Shown here piece after piece: positions 16,813-25,917 of a DNA stretch of 64,000 nucleotides (position 1 is its first letter; every line of letters begins with the position of its first letter). Where the stretch lies: NCBI RefSeq assembly GCF_018141105.1, contig NZ_CP054839.1, forward strand, positions 6,761,411 to 6,825,410. The letters are read 5' to 3'. Source of the DNA: Saccharopolyspora erythraea. GTDB taxonomy: Bacteria; Actinomycetota; Actinomycetes; Mycobacteriales; Pseudonocardiaceae. Below the pieces are notes generated by a model. The model was not told the origin of the DNA. It worked only from the letters and a program-made list of their open reading frames with translations, and searched no databases. The translations under genes were made by a program, and so were the position numbers.

Positions 16813-17764
16813 GGATCGCCTTCAGCCGTTCGACGGTCACGTGTGTGTAAAGCTGCGTCGTTGCGAGCGTAGCGTGACCAAGCAACTCCTGAACGCTACG
16901 GAGGTCCGCTCCTCCTTCGAGTAAGTGGGTCGCCGCGGAGTGACGCAGTCCGTGCGGCCCGACGTCGGTAGCACCGGAAACGGCCCCCACCGCATCGTGC
17001 ACGACACGACGCACCGCGCGCGGATCAATGCGCCCGCCTCGCGCGCCCAGGAACAGCGCCGGGCCGGACGATTCGGTGGCCAGGCTCGGCCGACCAGCGG
17101 TGATCCAGCGGGAGACGGCATCTTCGGCCGGCACACCGAACGGCACAGCGCGTTCCTTGTCACCCTTGCCGATGACCCGGACGAGGTGCCGTTCGTGATC
17201 GACGTCGTCGAGGTCGAGCCCGCACAGCTCGGACACCCGGACACCGGTCGCGTAGAGCAGTTCCACGACCGCGTGGTCCCGCAACGCGATGGGGTCACCC
17301 TGCTCCGCCCCCGCCTGCGAAGCCGACATCGCCGCCTTGGCCTGTTCGGCGCGAAGGACGGCCGGCAGCTTCCGCTTCGGGGTGGGAGCGGCCAGCCGCG
17401 GGCCCGGGTCGTGCGGGAGCAGCTCAGCGCGGTGGGCCCACGCCGTGAAGGTCCGGGCGGAGGCGGCACGCCGTGCGAGCGTGGAGCGGCTCGCGCCATC
17501 GGCGTGCTGGGCAGCCAGCCATTCCCTCAGCACGGTGAGCCCCAACCCGTTCAGCCCCTTGCTTTCCTGGTCGCCGGCGCAGAAGTGGTCCAGCAGCGAA
17601 ACCACATCGCCGATGTACGCGCGCACGGTGTGCGCGGAAAGCCCGCGCTCGGACCTGAGGTGCCGCTCGAATCTGCCGACCACCGCGCCCACCGGTCCCG
17701 GCAGCCCATCACGGGCCTTCCGCGAGTCCGGTCCCTTCGTCGGGTCGGAAGAGATGCGAGCCAT
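16787..17764 (-). CDS. xerC: Tyrosine recombinase XerC
   Basis: 325-residue site-specific recombinase of the XerC/D class, which resolves chromosome dimers at dif with its partner. N-terminal SAM-like core-binding domain ([24 protein letters not shown]), then the catalytic domain with Arg in [12 protein letters not shown], Lys in [42 protein letters not shown] with the nucleophilic Tyr. ATG at 17764 is the family-like start, although its ribosome-binding site is poor and an in-frame ATG with AAGAGG lies further upstream. It overlaps the sigma factor gene. Confidence 0.9.
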   Translation of the reverse strand: MARISSDPTKGPDSRKARDGLPGPVGAVVGRFERHLRSERGLSAHTVRAYIGDVVSLLDHFCAGDQESKGLNGLGLTVLREWLAAQHADGASRSTLARRAASARTFTAWAHRAELLPHDPGPRLAAPTPKRKLPAVLRAEQAKAAMSASQAGAEQGDPIALRDHAVVELLYATGVRVSELCGLDLDDVDHERHLVRVIGKGDKERAVPFGVPAEDAVSRWITAGRPSLATESSGPALFLGARGGRIDPRAVRRVVHDAVGAVSGATDVGPHGLRHSAATHLLEGGADLRSVQELLGHATLATTQLYTHVTVERLKAIHDRTHPRS

Positions 17765-18572
17765 ACCCCGAAGCTGGCCCTTGTGGCCACCGCGGTCAAG
17801 CATCGCCACGCCATAGCGGGTAGTGATCATGACCTCTTGGATGCATGTGGTGGCAACTACCCGGGGAGACCGCCTCCGTCGGGTGCGGCCACCGGGTGGC
17901 CACGATGGCCGCGAGCACCGGCCACGACCGAGAGGTGTGCACCAGCGACAACGAGAGACCAGGCTTCGGCAACGCACTGCACCAACCGGCACCAGCATGA
18001 ACGCGGAACCCAGGGAGCGAGCGCCGAACGCGGCGCCCACCAGCGCCATCTCGGACGCGCACACGCGGAATTCTGACAGAGCCAGCACATGGGCAGGGGA
18101 AAACACGGACACAAGTGCGAATTCGGATGCGGCAACGCGAGTCCGCACGCAGGCAGGAACACAGTGGTGAGTGCGGAACCCGCACGCGGGCAGGAGCACA
18201 GGCGCAGGCGGAGCCGACGCAGTCAGGACCAGAAGTGAGCCCGGGTCCGGACATGTCCGCACCGGTACGCACAACCGCATGCACGGGGCGGGCAGCAACG
18301 CTCGCGAAGGCGCGAGCATGGGAAGCGCATCGAGTGAGTGCGGGCGGGCTACCGGTACGAGCGGCATTGATAGCCCGCAACGAGACCATCGGAAGCCGCG
18401 TCGCTGCCGCACTGCGGGCGGGGTTCGAATGCCGAACAAGGCGTGCGCCGAAAAGGGCAAGGATTAGCTTGCTTGGCTTGCTTGATTGGGTGAACGCTTC
18501 GATTAGGTGAACGCTTTCGTCGATGCGAGAGCGAACACGTGGTGGTCGTGATCACCATCCGCTGATGCGACA

Positions 18573-18606
18573 GCTGCTGGTCAGCGGCGGCTGCTGGTCA
18601 GCGGCG
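18573..18606. repeat. Perfect 17-bp tandem duplication
   Basis: GCTGCTGGTCAGCGGCG occupies 18573-18589 and is repeated immediately at 18590-18606 with no mismatch. Non-coding context; likely a recent slippage duplication. Confidence 0.9.
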
Positions 18607-19059
18607 ACCGCGGTGACCGCCGCGATGCTGGAGCGCACGGGGCGCCGGACGCCGCGCCGTTCGTGGGCACGCTGGTCACCGCGACCCCACACGGCGGCGA
18701 CCCGTACACGCCCCGCTATGGGCGGGTGGTGGATAGGGGCCGCGACGGTGGAGAGAACTGGTTGGTCGGTGCTGATGCCGTACGAGGACCAACACGGATG
18801 TCCGGGTACGGCCCGACCGAATCGGCTCGACCCGCACTGCTGAATGTTGATGCCGCAGGCCGTTAAGCGTGAACGGTAAGCGCGAGCGGGTAAGTAGGTT
18901 GCGTGGTCAGGGCACGAGCGCCCGACGCGGCCGCTCGCACTCGGTGCGCGCCTCCGTTGCAGCCGGGTCGGAGCCCGGTCCGGCAGTTGGGCTCGAGAGG
19001 GACCCGCTCGGGCTCGGGGGCTGACCCTGGCGGGCTCGAATTGGCCGTTTGAATGAGCC

Positions 19060-19460
19060 TTGTCTGGCCCAGTCGGGCCCGGCCGGGCTCGGCTCAGGCG
19101 CGGTCCGGGCTCGACCACCGAGGTCAGGCCCTCAGACGCGGTCAGGCACGGCTGAGCCCGGTCAGGCGCGGTCAGGAGCCGATCAGACGAGATCGGGCCC
19201 GTCGCACCCGGTCCGGCACAGTCAGGCTTGGTCCGGCGCAGTCAGGCCCGGTGAGTTTGGCGGGTCCCGTCGGGCATGTCGGCTCCTGCCAGACTTGCGG
19301 GTCCCGCCGGGCATGTCGGATCCCGCCGGACTTGGCGGGACCCGCCGGACTTGGCGGCCCGGCGGGCATGGTGGCTTCCGCCAGACATGCGGCCCCCGCC
19401 GGACTTGGTGGCTCCGGCCGGACTTGGTGCCGGTGGGGTTGCCGGTCCCGCCGGGTTGGT
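19060..19460. repeat. Degenerate short-repeat field upstream of the dprA terminus
   Basis: The left part consists of variants of CGGTCAGGC every 11-15 bp. The right part (about 19257-19460) consists of around ten variants of a 20-24-bp unit resembling CCGCCGGACTTGGCGG. Many copies are partly self-complementary, so the transcript could fold into serial hairpins. It lies directly beyond the dprA stop. Translation in any frame gives only low-complexity Gly/Arg/Pro sequence, not a known protein. Confidence 0.7.
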
Positions 19461-19464
19461 GGCG

Positions 19465-20634
19465 TTAGGCGGGGTTGCGGGACCACCCCCGTTCTCCTCG
19501 CACTGCGAGACCCGCGAGTTCAAGGGCGGGGAGCAGGGCGCGCACTTTTCGCAGTGGGAGGCCGGAGTCGCGGGCGAGTTCGTCGGCGCTGGTAGCACCG
19601 GACTCGCTTAGGGCGTCGTGCAGTTGCTTGGCGAAGCGGTCGAGGTTGTCGGTGGCCTTGGCCGGAACGGGTAGGTCGGTTGCCGGGCCGACACCGAGCG
19701 GGCTCAGGACTTCCCTGACGTGGTCGACGTTCGTCACGAGCAACGCCTTGCCGCTGCGGACCATCTCGTGACAGCCGACGGAACTCTTCGACGTCACCGG
19801 ACCCGGCACCGCCATGACCGGGCGACCGAGCGCATCGGCGGTGTTGGCGGTGTTGCTCGCTCCGCTGCGCGCGCCTGCCTCCACCACGACGGTGCCCTGC
19901 CCGCAGGCGGCGATGAGCCTGTTCCGCACCAGGAAGCGATGCTTTCGCGGTTCGGTGCCTGGGGCGTACTCGCTCACGACGGCGCCCTGCTCGCCGATCG
20001 CGCGGAGCAGCATGCTGTGTCCCGACGGATAGTCGATGTCGACACCGCAGGCCAGGAAGGCGATCGTCGGTCGCCCGGCGGCGAGCGCTCCGCGATGCGC
20101 CGCGCCGTCGATCCCGTACGCGGCACCGGATACGACGGTGTAGCCCTCGACGGCGAGGCCGTGCGCGAACTCGGCCGCCACGCGCTCGCCATATCCCGAG
20201 GCCGCGCGAGCACCGACGATCGCGACGGATGTGCCCAGGGCTTCCGCCAAGGGGATCCGCCCGCGCACCCACAGCGCTATCGGCGCCGCCACGCCCGGTA
20301 GGCCGATGGCACACGCGTCCGCCAAGCTCTCGAAGCTTTCGTGCGGCCAGTCGGAATGCTCCGGCATCACCAGTCGCAACCCCGCCATCGCGGCGGCATC
20401 CAGAGCTGCTTCGCCCGAGACGTGCTCCCTGCGCGCATCGACCTCGTCCGCCACCGACGGTGGTGCCGAACCGCTGCGGACCACTTCCGCGGCGCGGCAG
20501 GCACCATGTGCAGCGATGAATCCGGCGAGTGCCGGCGCCGGTGGCTCGGCCACGGCCGAGAGGTACGCGCGAGCGACCAGGACCTCGTCGCCGACTTCGG
20601 CTCCGGGCGGGCCCGCCTTCTCCATGCTCCACAT
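19465..20634 (-). CDS. dprA: DNA-processing protein DprA
   Basis: 389-residue DprA/Smf protein, which loads RecA onto incoming single-stranded DNA. The Rossmann-like core contains VAIVGARAASGYGERVAAEFAHGLA, VSGAAYGIDGAAHRGAL, IAFLACGVDIDYPSGH and PRKHRFLVRNRLIAACGQGTVVVEAGARSGA. The C-terminal winged helix is SADELARDSGLPLRKVRALLPALELAGLA. ATG at 20634 shares one base with the comM stop, so translation is coupled. Together with comM and yraN it forms the usual actinobacterial yraN-comM-dprA cluster. Confidence 0.93.
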   Translation of the reverse strand: MWSMEKAGPPGAEVGDEVLVARAYLSAVAEPPAPALAGFIAAHGACRAAEVVRSGSAPPSVADEVDARREHVSGEAALDAAAMAGLRLVMPEHSDWPHESFESLADACAIGLPGVAAPIALWVRGRIPLAEALGTSVAIVGARAASGYGERVAAEFAHGLAVEGYTVVSGAAYGIDGAAHRGALAAGRPTIAFLACGVDIDYPSGHSMLLRAIGEQGAVVSEYAPGTEPRKHRFLVRNRLIAACGQGTVVVEAGARSGASNTANTADALGRPVMAVPGPVTSKSSVGCHEMVRSGKALLVTNVDHVREVLSPLGVGPATDLPVPAKATDNLDRFAKQLHDALSESGATSADELARDSGLPLRKVRALLPALELAGLAVRGERGWSRNPA

Positions 20635-22151
20635 CACGGCGACCTCCGATCCCGGAATTCCAGCGCCGCCGCAACGTGATCCGCGTCCGGCCGAGAACTG
20701 CCTTCCAGGTCGGCGAGCGTCCAGGCGACACGCAGGCAGCGGTCCGCACCGCGAGCGGTGATGGCACCGGTCTCCAGACCGCGGTCCAGCAGAGCGGTCG
20801 CCTGGCGTGGCAGGGCGAACTCGCGGCGCAACGCGGGGCCCGGCACCTCGGTGTTGGTCTGCCAGCCGTGAGCGGACCAGCGTTGCAACGCAGCCGCTCG
20901 CGCGTCACCGACCCGCTTGCGGACCACTTCCGTCGGCTCCGGCTCGCACCCGAGTTGTGAAGCCATCGCGAGCATGGGCCTCGTCCGGGCACGCAGGTCC
21001 ACGCGGTCCATCAGCGGCCCGGAGAGCTTGCCGAAGTAGCGACGGCGGGCCTGCGGAGGGCACTGGCAGTCCACGTCCCTCGCGGGTGCGCACGGGCATG
21101 GGTTCGTGGCGAGCACGAGCTGGAACCTCGCCGGGTAGCGGACCGTGCCGTCTCGCCGGGCGAGACGTATCTCTCCCTCCTCCAACGCAGTGCGCAGTGC
21201 CTCGAGCCGCTTCGGACCGAGTTCGCACGCCTCGTCCAGTAGCAGAACACCGCGATGCGCACGGCTGACCGCACCGGGCCTGGCCAGGCCCGCGCCGCCG
21301 CCGACGAGGGCCGTGATCGACAACGAGTGGTGCGGGGCGACGAAGGGCGGTGCGGTCATCAGGTCGGCGCAGGGCGACTCCCCCGCGACCGAATGGATCG
21401 CGGTCACCTCCAGCGCCTCCTGCGGTGTGAGGTCCGGCAGCAGACCGCCCAACCTCCTGGCCAGCATGGTCTTGCCGGTCCCGGGCGGGCCGACGAGCAG
21501 CAGGTGGTGGCCACCCGCGGCAGCGACCTCCAGTGCCCAACGCGCTTCCGGCTGCCCCATCACATCGGCGAGATCGAGCGTTTCGGAGGGCTCGGCAGCG
21601 CGTGCGGCCGAGGGCGGTTCCCGGTCGAGCTCGCCGGTTTCCCGCAGCCATGCGACGACATCACGCAGGTGGTTCGCTCCCATGACATCGATGCCCTCGA
21701 CGAGCTTGGCCTCGGCAAGCCCCGCCGTGGGCACGATCGCCCTGGGCATGCCGGCCCGCTTCGCCGCAAGCACCGCCGGTAGGAGACCCCGCACCGCACG
21801 CACCCGCCCGTCCAGGGCGAGTTCGCCGAACAGAACTGTGCCATTCAGTCGGTGCGGCGGTACCTGCTCCGCCCCGGCAAGCACCGCGCACGCCAGCGCG
21901 AGGTCGTAGGAGGTGCCCGTTTTGGGGATCGCCGCGGGCGACAGCGCCAGCGTCACGCACCTCGCGGGCCAGTTCTCCTGGCAGTTCACGATCGCCGAGC
22001 GGACCCGGTTCTTCGACTCCTGCAACGCCGAATCCGGCAGTCCGAGGAGCTGGAGGCTCGGCAGACCGCCCTTGCGCACGTCGGCCTCGATCTCGACGAG
22101 CACACCGTCCACACCGAACAGTGCGACCGCCCACGTCCTGTGCAACGCCAT
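20634..22151 (-). CDS. comM: YifB/ComM-family Mg-chelatase-like AAA+ ATPase
   Basis: 505 residues: an N-terminal Lon-protease-S5-like domain (GLPSLQLLGLPDSALQESKNRVRSAI) and an AAA+ core with Walker A LLVGPPGTGKTML, Walker B VLLLDEACEL, sensor ATNPCPC and a CxC/CxCP cluster before RRRYFGKLSGPLMDRVDL. ComM in Vibrio is a hexameric helicase that helps branch migration during integration of transforming DNA. ATG at 22151 lies 1 bp after the yraN stop; the 3' end overlaps dprA by one base. Confidence 0.92.
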   Translation of the reverse strand: MALHRTWAVALFGVDGVLVEIEADVRKGGLPSLQLLGLPDSALQESKNRVRSAIVNCQENWPARCVTLALSPAAIPKTGTSYDLALACAVLAGAEQVPPHRLNGTVLFGELALDGRVRAVRGLLPAVLAAKRAGMPRAIVPTAGLAEAKLVEGIDVMGANHLRDVVAWLRETGELDREPPSAARAAEPSETLDLADVMGQPEARWALEVAAAGGHHLLLVGPPGTGKTMLARRLGGLLPDLTPQEALEVTAIHSVAGESPCADLMTAPPFVAPHHSLSITALVGGGAGLARPGAVSRAHRGVLLLDEACELGPKRLEALRTALEEGEIRLARRDGTVRYPARFQLVLATNPCPCAPARDVDCQCPPQARRRYFGKLSGPLMDRVDLRARTRPMLAMASQLGCEPEPTEVVRKRVGDARAAALQRWSAHGWQTNTEVPGPALRREFALPRQATALLDRGLETGAITARGADRCLRVAWTLADLEGSSRPDADHVAAALEFRDRRSP

Positions 22152-22152
22152 G

Positions 22153-22554
22153 TCAGAACGCCCCCTCGAGGTGCTCGATCCGGGCGGGACGGCCTGGTGG
22201 CCACAGCACGGAGACGACGTCGAAGCGGGCTGTGCAGCCGGTCAGGTTCCTTTCCGACAGCCAGGTTCTCGCCAAGGCGCGCAGATGTCTGACCTTGTGC
22301 GGGCTGACAGCGTTAAGCGGGGCGCCGTAGTCCACCCCGGAGCGCGCCTTGACCTCGCAGAAGATGACGGTTTCCCCATCCGTGGCAACGATGTCCAGTT
22401 CGCCTTGGTCGCATCGCCAGTTTCGCTCCAGCACGGTTATGCCGTGCTCCTCCAGGAAACGGGCCGCGAGGCGTTCTCCCTCCACGCCCAGCGCATGCCT
22501 GCGGCCCTTGGTGTCGTCATCGGACAGGGTTCCGAAAATCGCCGTGCGGCTCAT
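22153..22554 (-). CDS. yraN: YraN family (UPF0102) putative endonuclease
   Basis: 133 residues with a restriction-endonuclease-like core: [28 protein letters not shown], then [21 protein letters not shown], which supplies the D-ExK metal site, and a [21 protein letters not shown] helix. Function unproven in bacteria; Holliday-junction-resolvase-like fold. ATG at 22554 is supported by GGAGGAACC directly before it. First gene of the yraN-comM-dprA unit. A pair of DnaA boxes sits 80 bp upstream. Confidence 0.9.
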   Translation of the reverse strand: MSRTAIFGTLSDDDTKGRRHALGVEGERLAARFLEEHGITVLERNWRCDQGELDIVATDGETVIFCEVKARSGVDYGAPLNAVSPHKVRHLRALARTWLSERNLTGCTARFDVVSVLWPPGRPARIEHLEGAF

Positions 22555-22634
22555 GGTTCCTCCAGCGGTGTCGCGTTGCTCGAGATCCACGTTGCCCGGG
22601 CGCGGTGGTCGCCGACAGGTTCAGTTTCAGAACT

Positions 22635-22662
22635 TGTGGATAAATGGGGCGGGTGTGGATAA
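22635..22662 (-). promoter_or_regulatory. Paired perfect DnaA-box sequences upstream of yraN
   Basis: On the minus strand TTATCCACA occurs at 22662-22654 and 22643-22635, same orientation and again with starts 19 bp apart, the same arrangement as at 14393-14420 but pointing the other way. Conserved flanks extend the match to 28 of 33 bp. It lies in the upstream region of yraN-comM-dprA. Function is inferred from sequence only. Confidence 0.6.
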
Positions 22663-23059
22663 CTCGCCACACGAAGGAGGTAGTGGAAGCCACGGATTCA
22701 ACCGCAACGGGTGATCAATTGCGCTAGCGACGGCGGGAACGCCTCATAGGGGCGGAAGCACGTAGCTGGTGGAAACGGGCCGCAGGGGGTGGAAGCAGGT
22801 GGGGCCCAGGGGCCACGAGGCGGAAGCGGCGGAATTGACCAGGCCGAGACGGCGTGGGTTGACCAAACGGAAGCACAAAACGAATGCGGCCAGTGTTCAC
22901 ACGAAGGAAAGCGGCGAGCAGTGGCCGCGCGAAAACGAGCGGCGACCGAGCCGAAGCCAAAGGAGTTGATCAGACGAAAGCAACTGGCAATGCCATCAGC
23001 GGTCGCCACACGGCGTCGGCAGAGTGCGAGAGCAAGCCAGAAGAGCGCGAGAGCAAGAA
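22663..23059. other. Gene-free spacer, purine-rich on the plus strand
   Basis: About 400 bp with no recognisable gene. The plus strand is rich in GGAAGC/GGAAAC-like words and GCGAGAGCAAG occurs twice near 23027 and 23048. Composition is noticeably lower in GC than neighbouring genes. The frames crossing it have no domain or start signal. Confidence 0.5.
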
Positions 23060-23099
23060 CGCCCCGGGACGCTCGCGTGCACGGTCGCCCCGGGGCGTG
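23060..23099 (-). terminator. Terminator downstream of the DUF2469 gene
   Basis: ACGCCCCGGG (23060-23069) pairs perfectly with 23090-23099 around a 20-nt loop. Reading the minus strand the stem is followed by TCTTGCTCTC. It lies 44 bp past the DUF2469 stop and would end the lepB-rnhB-DUF2469 transcript. Confidence 0.6.
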
Positions 23100-23142
23100 C
23101 TGGCCGCCAGTCCCCCGCGTCCTCTCGCGCTTTGCTACCGGC

Positions 23143-23466
23143 TCAGCTGCCGAACGGGCCGCTTTCCGGCAGCCGCAGATCCGGTTTGTCCAGTTCCTCG
23201 ACGTTGACGTCCTTGAAGGTGATGACCCGGACATTCTTCACAAAACGCGCAGGGCGGTACATGTCCCAGACCCAGGCATCCGACATGGCCACCTCGAAGT
23301 AGACCTCCGAATCGGAGTTGCGCACCTGCACGTCCACCGCGTTGGCCAGGTAGAACCGGCGCTCGGTCTCCACGACGTAGGTGAACTGGCCGACGATGTC
23401 GCGGTACTCCTTGTAGAGCTGCAGCTCCATCTCGGTCTCGTACTTCTCGAGATCCTCGGCGCTCAT
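23143..23466 (-). CDS. DUF2469 family protein
   Basis: 107 residues beginning MSAEDLEKYETEMELQLYKEYRDIVGQF, the unmistakable start of a family found throughout Actinobacteria next to rnhB and lepB. Rich in aromatic and acidic residues, no membrane segment, no known motif. Function unknown; the constant position after rnhB suggests it belongs with the lepB-rnhB transcript. ATG at 23466. Confidence 0.85.
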   Translation of the reverse strand: MSAEDLEKYETEMELQLYKEYRDIVGQFTYVVETERRFYLANAVDVQVRNSDSEVYFEVAMSDAWVWDMYRPARFVKNVRVITFKDVNVEELDKPDLRLPESGPFGS

Positions 23467-23499
23467 CGGTGTGCGAGCCCTTCCCCGTTGCCGTTCGGA

Positions 23500-24258
23500 C
23501 TACAACTGCTCATTGTCCACCACATCCCCCTCGAAAGCATCGAACAAACCGGGCTTGCTGCTCACCGTTCGAGGTGAACGCATCCCGTGTACCTGCGCGG
23601 CGGCCACCACGTTGGCGTAGCACCAGCGGTGCTCCTCGCACGGGCCGTGCTCGGTGAGCCGGACGGTGTGGTCGGACGTGCAGTACCCCTTGTGCTCGTC
23701 GAAGCCGTACATCGGGAACTGCTCGTGCAGACCCGTCATGATCCGGTCCCTGGTCACCTTCGCGAGCACCGACGCCGCCGCCACGCACGCGGCGACCAGG
23801 TCGCCCTTGACCACCGCCACGCTCGGCGTCCCCAGGCCGGGCACCCGGAAACCGTCGGTGAGCACGTAACCGGGGGGCACCGAGAGCTGCGCCACCGCTC
23901 GGCGCATCCCCTCCAGGTTGGCGACGTGGATGCCGAGGGCGTCGACCTCGTCGGCCGGAATGACGATGACCGACGAGCTGAGCGCCTTGGCGTGGATCAC
24001 GTCGTACAGGCGTTCCCGTTCCGCCGGGCTGAGCACCTTCGAGTCAGTCAGCCCTTCGAAACGGCGCCCGTCACCGGGCTTGAGCGCGCACGCGGCCACC
24101 ACCAGCGGTCCAGCGCAGGCCCCACGGCCGGCCTCGTCCACGCCCGCGACGGGCCCCAGGCCCCGCCGGTCCAGGGCGCTCTGCAACGCCCAGTTGCCCG
24201 TGCTGCGCCGGACCACCGTCCTCGGCGGCCGCAAGCCCGCCGCCAGCCTGACAGCCAC
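23500..24258 (-). CDS. rnhB: Ribonuclease HII
   Basis: 252-residue RNase H fold enzyme that removes RNA from RNA-DNA hybrids and misinserted ribonucleotides. Metal-binding residues appear in [20 protein letters not shown] (Asp, Glu), TDGFRVPG (Asp) and a later Asp in KVTRDRIM. A 30-residue C-terminal tail is poorly conserved. GTG start at 24258, 2 bp past the lepB stop. Confidence 0.94.
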   Translation of the reverse strand: MAVRLAAGLRPPRTVVRRSTGNWALQSALDRRGLGPVAGVDEAGRGACAGPLVVAACALKPGDGRRFEGLTDSKVLSPAERERLYDVIHAKALSSSVIVIPADEVDALGIHVANLEGMRRAVAQLSVPPGYVLTDGFRVPGLGTPSVAVVKGDLVAACVAAASVLAKVTRDRIMTGLHEQFPMYGFDEHKGYCTSDHTVRLTEHGPCEEHRWCYANVVAAAQVHGMRSPRTVSSKPGLFDAFEGDVVDNEQL

Positions 24259-24260
24259 GG

Positions 24261-25181
24261 TCAGTGCCGCTCCCGCGAACGTAGGTTCACCACACGCACG
24301 AGCCTACGACCCGCCCAGACGACGGGGAACGCCGCCGCGAAACCGGCGCCGACCGGCAGCCCCGCCTGCCACGCGGGCGCGCCGAGGGCGTCGGCCTGCG
24401 GGTTGGGCTCCGGGATGGCCTGCCAGCGGGTCGGCGGCAGCACGATGACCTGCGCCTTGCCGATGACGTTGTCGACCGGCACCGCCCCGCTGACGCCACC
24501 GCCGCCCTGGAAGCGGGAGTCGGAGGAGTCGTTGCGGTTGTCACCCATCACCCACAGGTGCCCCGGCGGCACCGTGACCGGCTGGAACTCCTGCTGCTCG
24601 TTGCCCCTGCCGGGCTCCCAGTAGATGTAGGGCTCGTTGAGCGGGCGGCCGTCGACCAGGACGCGGTTCTGCGGGTCGCAGCACTCCACGGTCTGGCCCT
24701 GGGTGGCGATCACGCGCTTGACGAAGTCCTTCTCGTCCGGCGAGCCGAACCCGATCAGCGACGCCGCGCCCTGGAAGAACCGCACCACGGGGTTGGTGTC
24801 CTCCGGGACGTGGAACTCGTTCTGCACCCACGCCTGCGGGCCGCGGAACACCACGACGTCACCGGGCTCGGGGTTGCCGAACCGGTAGCTGACCTTGTCC
24901 ACCAGCACCCGGTCGTTGTTGCAGCCCGTGCACCCGTGCAGGGTCTGCTCCATCGACTGCGAGGGGATGACGTAGACCCGGGCCAGGAACGCCTGGATCA
25001 GCACCGTCAGCGCCAGCGCGGTGACGATGAGGATGGGGAGCTCGCGCCAGAACGAGCCCTTCTTCTGCTGCTTGCCCGAGGACCTCCACCGACGCGCGGG
25101 GCGCTCTTCGGGTGTAGCACGGGGCTCCTCCCCGCCCTGGGGATCTTCGTCCGGTCCGGTGGAGCGCATCACGTCGGCCAC
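24261..25181 (-). CDS. lepB: Type I signal peptidase
   Basis: 306-residue S26 family protease that cuts signal peptides outside the membrane. A hydrophilic N-terminus is followed by a membrane segment ([19 protein letters not shown]), the serine box [10 protein letters not shown], the lysine box [12 protein letters not shown] and the [11 protein letters not shown] box. A final hydrophobic segment near the C-terminus is usual in Actinobacteria. An unusual CTGCNN/ECCDP cysteine pair lies between the catalytic boxes. GTG at 25181 or ATG at 25169 may start it. A strong terminator separates it from rplS. Confidence 0.93.
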   Translation of the reverse strand: MADVMRSTGPDEDPQGGEEPRATPEERPARRWRSSGKQQKKGSFWRELPILIVTALALTVLIQAFLARVYVIPSQSMEQTLHGCTGCNNDRVLVDKVSYRFGNPEPGDVVVFRGPQAWVQNEFHVPEDTNPVVRFFQGAASLIGFGSPDEKDFVKRVIATQGQTVECCDPQNRVLVDGRPLNEPYIYWEPGRGNEQQEFQPVTVPPGHLWVMGDNRNDSSDSRFQGGGGVSGAVPVDNVIGKAQVIVLPPTRWQAIPEPNPQADALGAPAWQAGLPVGAGFAAAFPVVWAGRRLVRVVNLRSRERH

Positions 25182-25314
25182 CCGGCCAGGCTACTGGAGA
25201 CTGGCCAGTCGCGATCGGGCTACCCCGCGGCCGTCAACCTCCACACACCGCCGACCGAAACCGCATCGCCATCAGCCGGACCGGTGAACGGCGCACCCCA
25301 TCCGGGAAATGCAG

Positions 25315-25343
25315 AACGACCCGGGCGGGGTGCCCGGGTCGTT
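25315..25343 (-). terminator. Terminator of rplS
   Basis: AACGACCCGGGC (25315-25326) pairs perfectly with 25332-25343 around a 5-nt loop, 22 bp after the rplS stop. On the minus strand the stem runs on to CTGCATTTCC. It separates the ribosomal protein gene from lepB. Confidence 0.8.
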
Positions 25344-25365
25344 CGACGGCTGCGGTGCGCAGGCC

Positions 25366-25725
25366 TCAGGAGGCAGGCGCGGTCTCGCGCTTCTCCTTGA
25401 TCTTGGCGGCCTTGCCGCGCAGTTCGCGCAGGTAGTAGAGCTTGGCCCGCCGGACGTCACCACGGGTGGCGACCTCGACCTTGGCGATGTTGGGGCTGTG
25501 CACCGGGAAGGTGCGCTCCACGCCGACACCGAAGGAAACCTTGCGGACGGTGAAGGTCTCCCGGACGCCGCCGCCCTGGCGGCGGATCACGACGCCCTGG
25601 AAAACCTGGTTCCGCTCGCGCGAACCCTCGATGACGCGGACGTGGACCTTCAGCGTGTCGCCAGGCCGGAAGGCGGGGATGTCGGAACGCAGCGACTGGG
25701 CGTCCAGAGCGTCCAGGGTGTTCAT
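25366..25725 (-). CDS. rplS: 50S ribosomal protein L19
   Basis: 119 residues with the bL19 core [59 protein letters not shown] and [23 protein letters not shown] at 25725 has GAGGACGG 7 nt upstream; the open frame continues 52 codons upstream without similarity. It lies 192 bp after trmD's start of coding on the same strand order (rpsP...trmD-rplS), with its own terminator. Confidence 0.96.
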   Translation of the reverse strand: MNTLDALDAQSLRSDIPAFRPGDTLKVHVRVIEGSRERNQVFQGVVIRRQGGGVRETFTVRKVSFGVGVERTFPVHSPNIAKVEVATRGDVRRAKLYYLRELRGKAAKIKEKRETAPAS

Positions 25726-25917
25726 CGGTGGTCCGTCCTCATCCGTGTCGTCCCGCGCCCTGGCACATCGGCGGCCCGACCTCGCGGTGGGGCCCCGGGC
25801 ACGGGTGAGCTTGCTTTGAGTGCGCCGACTGTTCAATCCGGCTGCAGCAACCGGTCCAGTGTGCCAGACGGGCACTTCCATGCTGAAACCGGCCCCACCC
25901 GAGAGGCGGTAGCGCCG

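Larger units (their letters stand above)
17765..19464. other. 1.7-kb gene-free region with several repeats
   Basis: No frame in this stretch carries a recognisable domain or a good start site. Contents: a short sequence with GGTGAACGCTT twice (near 18490 and 18507), a perfect 17-bp tandem duplication at 18573-18606, and a long degenerate repeat field at about 19060-19460. It separates xerC from dprA, both on the minus strand, and looks like decayed or regulatory DNA. A non-coding RNA cannot be excluded. Confidence 0.55.

Noticed and set aside
16787..18460. 557-residue version of XerC starting near 18460
   Set aside because: The upstream 230 residues are Cys/Val/Arg-rich without similarity; XerC homology begins at about 17700 and the normal length is reached from ATG 17764.
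19049..19595. Collagen-like or Gly/Arg-rich protein encoded by the repeat field
   Set aside because: The repeat unit length is not a multiple of three and changes, so no frame keeps a repeating peptide; no start signal.
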